Shown: positions 28,710 to 35,908, counted from the stretch's first letter. The stretch: DNA of 64,000 bases from Phaeobacter gallaeciensis DSM 26640 (GCF_000511385.1 NC_023137.1:2239001-2303000), one strand, 5' to 3'. Numbers and translations are program-made. Notes: a model not told the origin generated them from the letters alone.

Positions 28710-29849
28710 CCCCTTTGATGGAGAAGGCAATGGTCGCCTACTACAACGAGCACAACTCCACCTCCGCTAAGTGGCTTAGGTTGCTGATTGAGAACGACTT
28801 AATTGCGCCTGGCGAGGTGGACGATAGGAGCATTGAAGATGTTACTCCATCAGAACTTTCTGGATATTCTCAACACCATTTCTTTGCCGGTATCGGTGGC
28901 TGGTCTCTCGCACTCAGGCTTGCCGGGTGGCCCGATAGTCGCCCAGTCTGGACCGGATCCTGCCCATGCCAACCTTTCAGCGCGGCAGGCAAAAGCCTTG
29001 GGTTTGACGACGAGCGCCACCTCTGGCCATCTTTCGAATGGCTCATTCGCCAGTGTCACCCTGCAACTGTCTATGGAGAACAGGTTGCGCGAAAGGCTGG
29101 GCGAGAATGGCTCGCCGTGGTGCGGTCTGATCTGGAAGCGACAGGATATGCCATGGGGGCCGCCGATCTCCCGGCTTGCGCGGTCGGGGCGTGGCACGAA
29201 CGCCCCCGGCATTACTGGGTTGCCCACTCCCTCAGGGTGCAGCAACGGCGGCAAAAACCATGTCGTCGGACGGCTGGACGAATGGGGCGGCTCATCAAAT
29301 CCGTTTCGTGGGACAGAGGTTGGCAAGAGGCGCTGCGGGAGCTTCGAAGCCTGGATGATGGGCTATCCTATGGTGTGGGCCTCACTGATGGCTTTCGAAA
29401 TGCAATCGTCCCACCGCTCGCGCAAGCGTACGTAGAATGCACGATGTAAATTCCAACAATCCCCCCCTTGATGGAGAGAGAGATGCCAGTCGTAGACTTC
29501 GAACCAAAGAGGCCCAAGGCCGCAATCGAACTAGCGCGATATCTGCGCACGCTGTCTGATCTTATTGAGGCAGGCGAGACAGAAACTGACCCAAGAGCTG
29601 CGCTTGTCGTCCTGACAGGGCCGCTACAGCACGAGGTTCTTCATGTCGGTCATGATGCTGATCCAGGGTTTATTCTCGGCGCCCTAAGCGCAGCTGAGGC
29701 CGTCTATCGGACAAATTACAAAACGATTGGCGAAAATATTCGCCCTAGAAGCCACCAATATACAGGCGGGAAAAAGCGCAGTGACGTGGTGTCAATCTGT
29801 CGCAAGGACCAATCCACCTACCCCCCCAACCCCACCCCTTTGATGGAGA
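28710..29849 (+). repeat. Three copies of a CCCCTTTGATGGAGA leader, each ahead of a start codon
   Basis: Copies at 28710-28724, 29464-29477 (one T shorter) and 29835-29849. In each, the ATG inside the element is in frame with, and exactly 12 bases before, a second ATG that has GGAGA as its ribosome site, giving the dual-start pattern M-E-(K/R)-x-M. The conservation indicates duplicated expression modules. Confidence 0.8.
28730..29449 (+). CDS. DNA (cytosine-5) methyltransferase, small phage type
   Basis: 239 residues from ATG 28730 (ATG 28718 is the in-frame alternative). Motif I FAGIGGWSLALRLAG binds S-adenosylmethionine, motif IV GSCPCQPFSAAG holds the catalytic cysteine, YGEQV replaces the usual ENV of motif VI, RPRHYWVA is motif VIII, and a degenerate motif IX/X ends the protein (NAIVPPLAQAYV, with R instead of G before NA). 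The target-recognition region is very short. No restriction partner: an orphan methylase that may protect phage DNA from host restriction. Confidence 0.88.
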   Translation: MVAYYNEHNSTSAKWLRLLIENDLIAPGEVDDRSIEDVTPSELSGYSQHHFFAGIGGWSLALRLAGWPDSRPVWTGSCPCQPFSAAGKSLGFDDERHLWPSFEWLIRQCHPATVYGEQVARKAGREWLAVVRSDLEATGYAMGAADLPACAVGAWHERPRHYWVAHSLRVQQRRQKPCRRTAGRMGRLIKSVSWDRGWQEALRELRSLDDGLSYGVGLTDGFRNAIVPPLAQAYVECTM

Positions 29850-30118
29850 GACCGATGAAGTACGTCGTGACGATGAGAGTAGAGACTAAAGCCGCTCTGG
29901 TGATTGAAGCCGACAATGAAGAACACGCCCACGAGGAAGCAATGAAGATTGCGAAAGCTGGTGGCGAAGAAACACTGGATGCCTTTGTCGATCCTCGCGA
30001 CTTCGTTGAATTTGATTGGTCATCAGATGTCGATGAAATTCAGACTGCCGAGAGCGTGGGCTGGGACAAGCCAAACGTGCAAGCCGTCAACGTGCCGCTT
30101 GCACCCCTTAATCCATAA
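29483..30118 (+). CDS. Fused small phage protein (two cassette genes joined by loss of a stop codon)
   Basis: 211 residues as read. Residues 1-112 form one unit (helical start PKAAIELARYLRTLSDLIEAG) ending in QST. Neighbouring genes end in the same way, with TCCACC followed by TAA or TAG; here the codon is TAC (29819-29821). Translation then runs through a proline-rich stretch, which is a translated copy of the repeated leader, into a second unit starting at ATG 29855 (MKYVVTMRVETKAALVIEADNEEHAHEEA), which has its own GGAGA. The second unit (87 residues) may also be made alone. Functions unknown. Confidence 0.6.
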   Translation: MPVVDFEPKRPKAAIELARYLRTLSDLIEAGETETDPRAALVVLTGPLQHEVLHVGHDADPGFILGALSAAEAVYRTNYKTIGENIRPRSHQYTGGKKRSDVVSICRKDQSTYPPNPTPLMERPMKYVVTMRVETKAALVIEADNEEHAHEEAMKIAKAGGEETLDAFVDPRDFVEFDWSSDVDEIQTAESVGWDKPNVQAVNVPLAPLNP

Positions 30119-30156
30119 TCCCCAACCCCGAAACGCACCAATCACCGGAGGGTGAA

Positions 30157-30366
30157 ATGACCGAAGCCGCCACCTCGATACGCCACCACATCAAGGGACT
30201 GGTTCACGCCCAGTCAGAGCTTATCCAGATGCTCGATCACCTTGACCAGCACGGCAAAGTGCTGCGCGGCAAAGGCGGACGGGTGGCCGAAAGTTTGCGT
30301 GAAATTGCCGCCGATCTTGATCTCGACATGGCGGCGGCTCCCGCCGTCACTGACGAATCCACCTAA
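30157..30366 (+). CDS. Small helical phage protein, unknown function
   Basis: 69 residues preceded by CCGGAGGG. Mostly helical (IKGLVHAQSELIQMLDHLDQHGKVL, then RVAESLREIAADLDLDM). Not recognised. It ends in the shared TCCACCTAA boundary and lies downstream of repeat copy one. Confidence 0.6.
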   Translation: MTEAATSIRHHIKGLVHAQSELIQMLDHLDQHGKVLRGKGGRVAESLREIAADLDLDMAAAPAVTDEST

Positions 30367-30379
30367 CCTCGGAGGCATC

Positions 30380-30613
30380 ATGAGTGCATACAACCAAAGC
30401 GAAATCTGGCAACACGTCAAAAGCGGCGGCCTCTACACCGTGATCGGACGCGGGATGATCGAGGCCGATCTAACCCCAGTGACCATTTACCGGAGCCTAT
30501 GGGATGGCGCGGTGTGGGTCAGTCCGACCGCAGAATTTGAGGATGGAAGGTTCCGAAACATCGCCGTCGATGACGTCGCCGACTGTCGCCCTCAGTCGGA
30601 TTATTCCACCTAA
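30380..30613 (+). CDS. Small phage protein, DUF1653-like at best
   Basis: 77 residues from ATG 30380, with GGAGG 5 bases upstream. The segment EIWQHVKSGGLYTVIGRGMIE... TPVTIYRSLWDGAVWVSPTAEFEDGRF has the G-x-Y-x-V-x-G-x(n)-V-x-Y pattern of small DUF1653-type folds; the match is weak. It ends in TCCACCTAA directly before the tRNA-like gene. Confidence 0.6.
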   Translation: MSAYNQSEIWQHVKSGGLYTVIGRGMIEADLTPVTIYRSLWDGAVWVSPTAEFEDGRFRNIAVDDVADCRPQSDYST

Positions 30614-30621
30614 CCCTCTCT

Positions 30622-30698
30622 CTGCGCGTAGCCCAACAGGACAAGGCACGGAACTTCTATTTCTGAGATTGCGGGTTCGAATCCCGCCGCGAAGTCCA
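30622..30698 (+). tRNA. tRNA-Arg(UCU)-like gene, CCA encoded
   Basis: A cloverleaf can be drawn by hand. Acceptor CTGCGCG/CGCGAAG has six of seven pairs (G3-A70 mismatch); T8, A9; D-stem GCCC/AGGC with loop AACAGGACA containing A14, G18G19, A21; anticodon stem CGGAA/TTCTG with loop CTTCTAT (T33, anticodon TCT, A37); variable AGATT; T-arm GCGGG-TTCGAAT-CCCGC; discriminator T; then CCA. It should decode AGA/AGG. The mismatch and U73 are unusual for arginine, so it may be degenerate. Confidence 0.8.
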
Positions 30699-30727
30699 AC
30701 CCCGAAACGCACCGATCAGGAACAGCA

Positions 30728-31012
30728 ATGACAAAACCTAAATTCACCTTGATGCAGCGCCTGCTAAGGCCGGTGATCAATTGGCTTGTGGAGGGCTGGT
30801 TCCCGAAGGGGTGTTTCTACGGGCGCAACTACCTAAACGACTTCAAAGTGCTCGACCAAGGCAAGGATGTCGTCGGCAAGACCGCGGCCATGTACCTGCA
30901 GTCGATCATGAGAAAAGCCGACGCAACCTCAATCATCTATGAAATGACAGAGGTCACCGAACGGAACGTTCCAGTCGGCAGCTACAAGCTGACCCTTGAA
31001 AAGATCGACTGA
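30728..31012 (+). CDS. Small phage protein, unknown function
   Basis: 94 residues; AGGA 7 bases before the ATG and repeat copy two just upstream. An amphipathic N-terminus (LMQRLLRPVINWLVEGWF) could be membrane-associated. The C-terminal half (SIIYEMTEVTERNVPVGSYKLTLEKID) looks like a beta-rich domain. Not recognised. Confidence 0.6.
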   Translation: MTKPKFTLMQRLLRPVINWLVEGWFPKGCFYGRNYLNDFKVLDQGKDVVGKTAAMYLQSIMRKADATSIIYEMTEVTERNVPVGSYKLTLEKID

Positions 31013-31044
31013 TCGCCCACCCTGAAACGCACTGGAGATTAAAA

Positions 31045-31305
31045 GTGGCCCCTTTAACGTTTCGCATCATCGACAGCAGACACAAACACGTTCCACTTTG
31101 GCTTGGAGTGCTTAGATGGTCGATTTTCGCATCCATAGTTTTCGCTCCTGGCTTGCTGGTGGAAAGCGACGCAATGCAATGGGCTGGATTTGTTGTGATC
31201 CTCGGCGGCGTGCAGATCGCTGTGCTTGGGAGTACCAGCGAGGAGCTTACAATCGAACAGGCCCGCCTGCGCCTGGATGAAATTGAAGCCAAGACTTCCA
31301 CCTAG
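31045..31305 (+). CDS. Small membrane protein, GTG start
   Basis: 86 residues; GTG start with CTGGAG 9 bases upstream, repeat copy three just before. Two hydrophobic segments (LGVLRWSIFASIVFAPGLLV and AMQWAGFVVILGGVQIAVLG) and a C-terminal acidic helix. It ends in TCCACCTAG. Unknown function; last plus-strand gene of the accessory block, convergent with the lysis genes. Confidence 0.6.
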   Translation: MAPLTFRIIDSRHKHVPLWLGVLRWSIFASIVFAPGLLVESDAMQWAGFVVILGGVQIAVLGSTSEELTIEQARLRLDEIEAKTST

Positions 31306-31335
31306 CCCCAACCCAACAATCCCCAACCCCGAAAC

Positions 31336-31364
31336 GCAAAAAGCCCCGCTCACTGGCGGGGCTT
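31336..31364 (-). terminator. Intrinsic terminator of the late operon
   Basis: AAGCCCCGC (31341-31349) and GCGGGGCTT (31356-31364) pair perfectly. Read on minus, the stem is followed by TTTTTGCG, so it ends late transcription just past the spanin gene. It overlaps repeat copy four and may also end the plus-strand block weakly. Confidence 0.85.
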
Positions 31365-31562
31365 ACACGTTGCTGTCATGCGGGTATCTGTTCGCGTCAC
31401 CCATGACAGCCAGTTATCCGGTAACACCTCAGGATCACCGGGCATTGTCGCCCGCGCCTCCCCATAGGAACCACATCCCGCATCACCAGCGATCAGAGTT
31501 TCGCCGCAGCTGCTCAATGTCATCAGGGCGGCTATTCCCGCGCAGATCTTCCACTGCTTCAC
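31350..31562 (-). CDS. Rz1-like outer-membrane spanin lipoprotein
   Basis: 70 residues. Lipoprotein signal with lipobox TLSSC (Cys19); the mature part is short. It overlaps the gene at 31483 by 80 bases in another frame, which is the classic arrangement of an o-spanin within or behind its i-spanin. Together they would disrupt the outer membrane at lysis. Last gene of the late operon. No clear proline-rich stretch, so the family is inferred from position and lipobox. Confidence 0.7.
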   Translation of the reverse strand: MKQWKICAGIAALMTLSSCGETLIAGDAGCGSYGEARATMPGDPEVLPDNWLSWVTRTDTRMTATCKPRQ

Positions 31563-31731
31563 GACCGGCCTCCTTTCGTTTTGCGCTGTCTGTCAGCGTC
31601 TCGATGTACGTTTCCTTGCGTCCCTCTGCCTTCTGTGACCGCCCATAAGCCCAGATAGCCGCGAGGAACGCCCCAGCGGCCACCAGATAGCCCCAGAAGC
31701 GGGACAGGAGGGCCGAGATCACAGGTGCCAC
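31483..31731 (-). CDS. Rz-like inner-membrane spanin
   Basis: 82 residues. N-terminal transmembrane anchor (WGYLVAAGAFLAAIWAYG) followed by a charged helix (KAEGRKETYIETLTDSAKRKEAGREAVEDL), the usual i-spanin layout though shorter than lambda Rz. It overlaps the o-spanin gene downstream and the small membrane gene upstream by 13 bases. Confidence 0.68.
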   Translation of the reverse strand: MAPVISALLSRFWGYLVAAGAFLAAIWAYGRSQKAEGRKETYIETLTDSAKRKEAGREAVEDLRGNSRPDDIEQLRRNSDRW

Positions 31732-31907
31732 CCTTTGCGCTTGGCGAGGGCATATGACGCCTCAACCAGCGCGCCGATCAGCAGCGCGCACACTGCCACG
31801 ATATCGGGGTCTGCTGCCAGCTGCGCGCCGATCTGGTCCGAACCGAATAACAAGGCCCCCACGACATAGCGCAGGGCGATCCGGGCAAGCGGAGAGAAGT
31901 TCATCAT
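31719..31907 (-). CDS. Small holin-like membrane protein
   Basis: 62 residues from ATG 31907, which overlaps the amidase stop (ATGA); a longer frame reaches 31952 but is less likely. Two weakly hydrophobic helices (ARIALRYVVGALLFG and IVAVCALLIGALVEASYALA) and a basic C-terminus (KRKGW). Size, position between endolysin and spanins, and topology suggest a class II holin-like or accessory lysis protein; not proven. Confidence 0.55.
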   Translation of the reverse strand: MMNFSPLARIALRYVVGALLFGSDQIGAQLAADPDIVAVCALLIGALVEASYALAKRKGWHL

Positions 31908-32422
31908 TTGCGAAAACCTTTCAGCAGGGAATTGATCAGGGTGAGCCACCAAGGGCGGGCATTGCGCTTGCGCTGGACTTCATCCCACCAACCGGCCGCA
32001 TCAAATCCGGGGCATTGCGTTGCGGCTCCGGGCATATCCCGATGGCCCCGAACAACTGCGCCGGGGAAGCGTTCCAGCATCTTGTCGATAATCTCGATCA
32101 TTGCGCGCGTTTGCGCCGGGGTACGGCTGTCAAACCCGGTGTTCATCGCGGCCTTGCGGACCCCGCCTTCAAAGCAGATCCCAACGCTTATGCTGTTCTC
32201 GCCTTTGCTGTGGGCGCCTGCCTCAAACCGCCCCGGCTGGCTCATATCGCGGCCCATTTCGATTGAACCGCTCTTGCGGATATACCAGTGGTAGCCGATT
32301 TCACGGAACCCGCGCCGCTTGTGCATCCGGTCGATATCCTCAGCGGAAACATCGTCCTCGACCGCCGTAGCTGAATAATGGATCACGATATACTTGACCT
32401 GTCCGTCAGGCTTATATGACAT
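31904..32422 (-). CDS. Endolysin: N-acetylmuramoyl-L-alanine amidase (amidase_2, T7 lysozyme type)
   Basis: 172 residues. Zinc ligands of the amidase_2 fold: His15 in YIVIHYSAT, the His of GHRDMPG and the Cys of TQCPGFD; FREIGYHWYIRKSG carries the conserved tyrosine. Cleaves the amide between MurNAc and L-alanine. No signal peptide, so release needs a holin. A basic, tryptophan-bearing C-terminus (WWLTLINSLLKGFRK) could bind membrane. GGAG precedes the ATG. Confidence 0.93.
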   Translation of the reverse strand: MSYKPDGQVKYIVIHYSATAVEDDVSAEDIDRMHKRRGFREIGYHWYIRKSGSIEMGRDMSQPGRFEAGAHSKGENSISVGICFEGGVRKAAMNTGFDSRTPAQTRAMIEIIDKMLERFPGAVVRGHRDMPGAATQCPGFDAAGWWDEVQRKRNARPWWLTLINSLLKGFRK

Positions 32423-32444
32423 GCGTTATCTCCATGCGAAGAAA

Positions 32445-32458
32445 GCCCGCTGGCGGGC
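32445..32458 (-). terminator. GC hairpin with T-run between holin candidate and endolysin
   Basis: GCCCG/CGGGC around a four-base loop; on minus it is followed by TTTCTTCG. It lies in the 59-base gap before the amidase gene and may act as an attenuator that lowers endolysin mRNA until antitermination. Confidence 0.5.
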
Positions 32459-32481
32459 CGTCTGGTTCGATTGTTGGTGGT

Positions 32482-32898
32482 TTATTTCCGCCGGGACGTA
32501 ATCCGGGCCAGCACCCTCAGGCATAGCCGCCTGTTGGGGTAGAACGCCATTTCAGTCACAGACCACCGGGCCTGCTCCTCGTCACTCAGGGACTTGTGCA
32601 TGGCCTTGAGGTGCAGGTATGCCGCCAGAGCGCCGCCGCCCTTGAACAGCAGGTCAAGCCAGTTGCCGACGCCCCTTATTTGCGACACGCTGAGCAAGCC
32701 GAAGTTTACAATCGGCTGCCCCAACACCTGCCAGAAAAGCGTGTTGCCAACTGCGGCCATGAAGCCGAAGAAGATTGCGGCCTGTAGCCAGCCGGGCGCG
32801 TCGGGATCGGTCCAGCGCGTCGGCCTATAGGCCCACATCACCAGCGAGCCATAGAACAACAGGGCGACACCCGCGCCCCAAGAAACCCAATCACCCAT
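32482..32898 (-). CDS. Multi-pass membrane protein, holin candidate
   Basis: 138 residues from ATG 32898, overlapping the end of the 56-residue gene upstream. At least two hydrophobic helices (WGAGVALLFYGSLVMWAY and LQAAIFFGFMAAVGNTLFW) with a third moderate one near LDLLFKGGGALAAYLHL. Directly upstream of the endolysin. Not a recognised holin family. Confidence 0.6.
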   Translation of the reverse strand: MGDWVSWGAGVALLFYGSLVMWAYRPTRWTDPDAPGWLQAAIFFGFMAAVGNTLFWQVLGQPIVNFGLLSVSQIRGVGNWLDLLFKGGGALAAYLHLKAMHKSLSDEEQARWSVTEMAFYPNRRLCLRVLARITSRRK

Positions 32899-33061
32899 CT
32901 GTCTGCTTCGCCCTTTTGCTCTGTTCGATTGTCTTGCGCAGAAGGTCGTGACGGCGCTGCGCCATTTTTTCGCGCAGCTTGTCCGTGCGAAGCTCAGCCC
33001 GCGCGAGGGCGGCTTTCTTTGCGGCGGCATCAGCCCCGCGTAGGAACTGGGGCCACTTCAT
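32891..33061 (-). CDS. Small basic helical protein, translationally coupled
   Basis: 56 residues. Start ATG overlaps the stop of the gene at 33058 (ATGA), and its own stop overlaps the next start. Highly charged and helical (DAAAKKAALARAELRTDKLREKMAQRRHDLLRKTIEQ, split here only for description). The unbroken chain of overlaps is the main evidence that it is a gene. Function unknown; possibly a lysis regulator. Confidence 0.6.
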   Translation of the reverse strand: MKWPQFLRGADAAAKKAALARAELRTDKLREKMAQRRHDLLRKTIEQSKRAKQTDG

Positions 33062-33261
33062 TGCCTCCGCTCCCTGTCGTACTGGTCGATTGTGCGGATC
33101 GTCTCCACCAGTTCGGCGCTATGCTCACGCTCCCGGTCCAGCGCCCTATCGGTCTGGTCATTACCCCTACGCCAGAGGTGCCAGACAGCCAGAGAAAGCA
33201 CGGCAATGACTGCCGCAGGAAGCCCGCCACCGATTTCCTTGATGATTGCTGTGAGGTCCAT
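33058..33261 (-). CDS. Single-pass membrane protein with charged tail
   Basis: 67 residues from ATG 33261, three bases after the previous stop. One transmembrane helix (AAVIAVLSLAVWHLW) and a coiled, charged C-terminus (DREREHSAELVETIRTIDQYDRERRQ). Resembles pinholin/antiholin or Rz-like proteins in layout only. Part of the lysis cluster. Confidence 0.6.
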   Translation of the reverse strand: MDLTAIIKEIGGGLPAAVIAVLSLAVWHLWRRGNDQTDRALDREREHSAELVETIRTIDQYDRERRQ

Positions 33262-33263
33262 GG

Positions 33264-33671
33264 TTAGCGCAGCTCGCAGGCATAGGTTTGGCCTATAGTA
33301 TATTGAGGCCACGTATCTGGGTTAGGCCATACATCCCAATAGGTGCGCTGGCCCATAAAGACCAATCCGCTTAATGCATATGAAGTGCCATCGACGACAA
33401 ATGTCGTATAAGATGAAACCAGTGGCCTTACATCGCCTGAAAAGCTAAGCCTCGCATCATTAGTATGGGCACCACTCGTACGGCTGAGCTGCGCATGCAG
33501 CACAGCTCCCGGCACAGGCTCATTACTCAATGAGCCGTTATTTGACCTATTTATGAAATAGCCCGGCTCCCCGGGGTACGGCTCCCCCGCCGTCATGCTC
33601 CATGTCACGCCTCCCCCGCCTTGGTTCGCCGCCACATAAGCGCGCATGGCATTTGCAAAGAGGCTTCCCAT
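33264..33671 (-). CDS. Virion-associated protein, unknown, downstream of the spike gene
   Basis: 135 residues, Gly/Ser/Thr/Tyr-rich and predicted beta (FVVDGTSYALSGLVFMGQRTYWDVWPNPDTWPQYTIG). It begins at the last base of the tail spike gene. Composition suggests a tail-tip or fibre-associated chaperone/cap; not recognised. Confidence 0.55.
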   Translation of the reverse strand: MGSLFANAMRAYVAANQGGGGVTWSMTAGEPYPGEPGYFINRSNNGSLSNEPVPGAVLHAQLSRTSGAHTNDARLSFSGDVRPLVSSYTTFVVDGTSYALSGLVFMGQRTYWDVWPNPDTWPQYTIGQTYACELR

Positions 33672-35887
33672 TACGAAACCTCCAAGCCAACGGCATGGGT
33701 ATTAGAAGACCCAATCCTGTGGAAAGCGAAATCCAGCGTTGCAGTGCCGCTTGCGGGCTGACCGGACCCAGCCCATTTAACGCCACCGCCGGGGATAGTG
33801 AAATTGATCATCTGTGAGTTCGGCTCTGCTACAACTACCCGGACATCCTCAGATACAACCAATGCAGACAAATCAATTGTTAGCGTCCCGGTCAGAGGAC
33901 CGCCAGTAACATTCAGCCCTTGGCCTTTAGTCCGGTCCCACACCACGGTCCCAGAGGTATCATTCACCGAGTGCATCCGGGTGTAGTGTCCGATATCCGC
34001 CCCAGCGTTTGATGAAGTATCCCCGGGTGTACCATCGCGGAGGGAGCCATTTTGGGCGCGGAAAAGTTCAAGCTCCGCCGCATCTCCTGCCGCCCCTGTA
34101 TTCGTGCGCGGCTCAAGCACCAGCCCGCGCACCGGGTTCGCGGCATTGCCAAGTGTCCCCGCCGTTGTCGGCACGAGGTTGTTACCGCTCTCCGACCAGT
34201 TTGCCAAGCCAGAGCTGCCCCCATCCAGCGCTGACAGATCCACCGTCAGATCACCACCGACCGACCGTGTGAGCGTTAGAATGTTGGTGCTGCTGTTGAA
34301 AGAAACGCCAGTCACAACCCCGTCAGCTGACCCGCCACCGCCCACGGCATAGCTCTGAATGCCGACATACTTGCCGAGGAAGTCAACCCAAAGGAATTCC
34401 GTGATCTGGAACGCCCCGCCACCGATCCGGGTACTCCCCACGCAAAGTGAGTTGTTCACCACGTCGATGTATGTGCCGGCATCGGAGCTGAGACAGGCCA
34501 GCCAGAACCGGCGCGCTTCCATTTTCTCGACAGTCAAGGTGCAGGCATATCCGGCGGTGTTGACGTAGTAGACGCAGCTTTGTTGAGGGGTAAAGTCGTG
34601 CGGCTCGTCAGGCAAGCGAATGCACTCATCGACGCCCACAGGGTACTCCCCGGCAAAGGACGTGGCAGCATCGAGCAAGGACCGCATTGCGCGCGGGTCA
34701 GGCTCAAGAGCGACATTCACGATATCGCCATTGCGCATTGAATGGCTGTTGTTCACGTCCTGCGCCGCGCCATATGGCCCCTCAGGCCCGCCGGTACTGA
34801 CGAACTCGACCGGAACCCCGCGCAGCTCGTTGTCGCCGTTGCGGTTGTTGGCGGCATGGACACGATATTTCAGGGTTCGCGCGCCCGTGGTAGCATCCTT
34901 GTAGACTTGGCGGACCCAGATTGACCCCTCAAGGCTATTCAAGGTGCCGTCCAGATCAAGAGTGGTGACAGACGACCATGCGCCGCCGATGGGGTCAGTG
35001 GCGGAATGGATCTCAATATTGCGGTTCGCGCTGTTCTTGATGCACATGTACCACGTGTCGTCATCAGCCTGCGTAAGGTCAGGCTCAAGCATCGCAGTCG
35101 TGGTGGTGCCAACATTCATCGCGACCGGCGGGCCGAATGTCATCGCGTCGATATCAAGGCACTCAGCAATATATGGCCGGAACGTCGGGGACTGATTGCC
35201 GAACCCGTCAGTGTAATCGTCCTGCGTCCGAATGCTGATGGTCAGGTAGACCTTATCCCCGATGTTGTGGAAGCGCGGACCCCACAGCAGATCCGCCGCG
35301 CGGGTGGCCCCTGGTAGTGTGGTGCCGCGCACCCCGCCGAAAGCGTTGCTGCCTTGGAGCTGGCATTTGATGTTCACCGGGGTGCCAAGAGCGCTCAGGA
35401 CATAGACCGAAAAGTCGTATTCCAGGCCCTCGCCTGCGGTTACGGGCATCAACCACGGGTCCATGCGGCGACGGCGCGCCCAGAATGGTTGACTGTCACG
35501 CCCGCCGGTTGTCGCATCGCCCGCGCCCCGGATAACAGGGAACTGGTTCAACCGCTTGAGGGTTACGCCATCATTGGACAGGTGAAAATACTGCGCGGTC
35601 ACATCTTGGTTTTTGAAGGCAGACATCAGAAACAGGTTGTCAAGCTGCCCGCCTTCGCGCCGCAGACCGTCAACGCCGAACCCCCACAGTGCGCTGTCCA
35701 GACCTGTTGCGGTACTGTCCACGGTATAGCCCGCACCATTACAGAACACCCGCTGACCGTCGCGTAGGTCGCCGCGCTGGATCGCGCCGCGCAGCTTGTA
35801 GATATCGGAAAACTCAGGGCCGATCTCGAACGCCTTAACCCCGCCGATGGTGGTAAGATCTGGGTCAGCTTCAGACGCATCGGTCAC
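33671..35887 (-). CDS. Tail spike/fibre, distal part; separated from proximal part by an in-frame amber codon
   Basis: 738 residues as called from GTG 35887. Upstream of that GTG the same frame stays protein-like back to a TAG at 35909-35911, and continues beyond it as the gene at 35909-36259. There is no good ribosome site for a fresh start. The body contains a beta-propeller-like region with repeated aromatic-Asp motifs (about 100-420) and Gly/Ser/Thr-rich C-terminal beta structure (SFNSSTNILTLTRSVGGDLTVDL). Probably the receptor-binding or glycan-depolymerising spike. Enzyme class cannot be assigned. Confidence 0.7.
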   Translation of the reverse strand: MTDASEADPDLTTIGGVKAFEIGPEFSDIYKLRGAIQRGDLRDGQRVFCNGAGYTVDSTATGLDSALWGFGVDGLRREGGQLDNLFLMSAFKNQDVTAQYFHLSNDGVTLKRLNQFPVIRGAGDATTGGRDSQPFWARRRRMDPWLMPVTAGEGLEYDFSVYVLSALGTPVNIKCQLQGSNAFGGVRGTTLPGATRAADLLWGPRFHNIGDKVYLTISIRTQDDYTDGFGNQSPTFRPYIAECLDIDAMTFGPPVAMNVGTTTTAMLEPDLTQADDDTWYMCIKNSANRNIEIHSATDPIGGAWSSVTTLDLDGTLNSLEGSIWVRQVYKDATTGARTLKYRVHAANNRNGDNELRGVPVEFVSTGGPEGPYGAAQDVNNSHSMRNGDIVNVALEPDPRAMRSLLDAATSFAGEYPVGVDECIRLPDEPHDFTPQQSCVYYVNTAGYACTLTVEKMEARRFWLACLSSDAGTYIDVVNNSLCVGSTRIGGGAFQITEFLWVDFLGKYVGIQSYAVGGGGSADGVVTGVSFNSSTNILTLTRSVGGDLTVDLSALDGGSSGLANWSESGNNLVPTTAGTLGNAANPVRGLVLEPRTNTGAAGDAAELELFRAQNGSLRDGTPGDTSSNAGADIGHYTRMHSVNDTSGTVVWDRTKGQGLNVTGGPLTGTLTIDLSALVVSEDVRVVVAEPNSQMINFTIPGGGVKWAGSGQPASGTATLDFAFHRIGSSNTHAVGLEVS

Positions 35888-35908
35888 GATGTACCGGGTG
35901 TTTTCCGT

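Larger units (their letters stand above)
30124..31340 (+). repeat. Four copies of an AACCCCGAAACGCACC intergenic element
   Basis: Copies at 30124-30139, 30698-30713, 31018-31033 (two or three changes) and 31325-31340 (last bases differ). Three lie 11-17 bases before start codons; the fourth adjoins the terminator at 31341. Copies one and four match over 21 bases. Several genes here also end with TCCACCTAA or TCCACCTAG, so the whole gene boundary is duplicated. Confidence 0.85.

Noticed and set aside
28803..29435. 210-codon plus frame overlapping the methyltransferase
   Set aside because: Inside the methyltransferase in another frame; all methylase motifs are in the first frame, so no frameshift is needed.
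30622..30698. Possible amber suppressor tRNA that would read the TAG at 35909
   Set aside because: The seven-base anticodon loop is CTTCTAT with T33 fixed, which gives UCU, not CUA.
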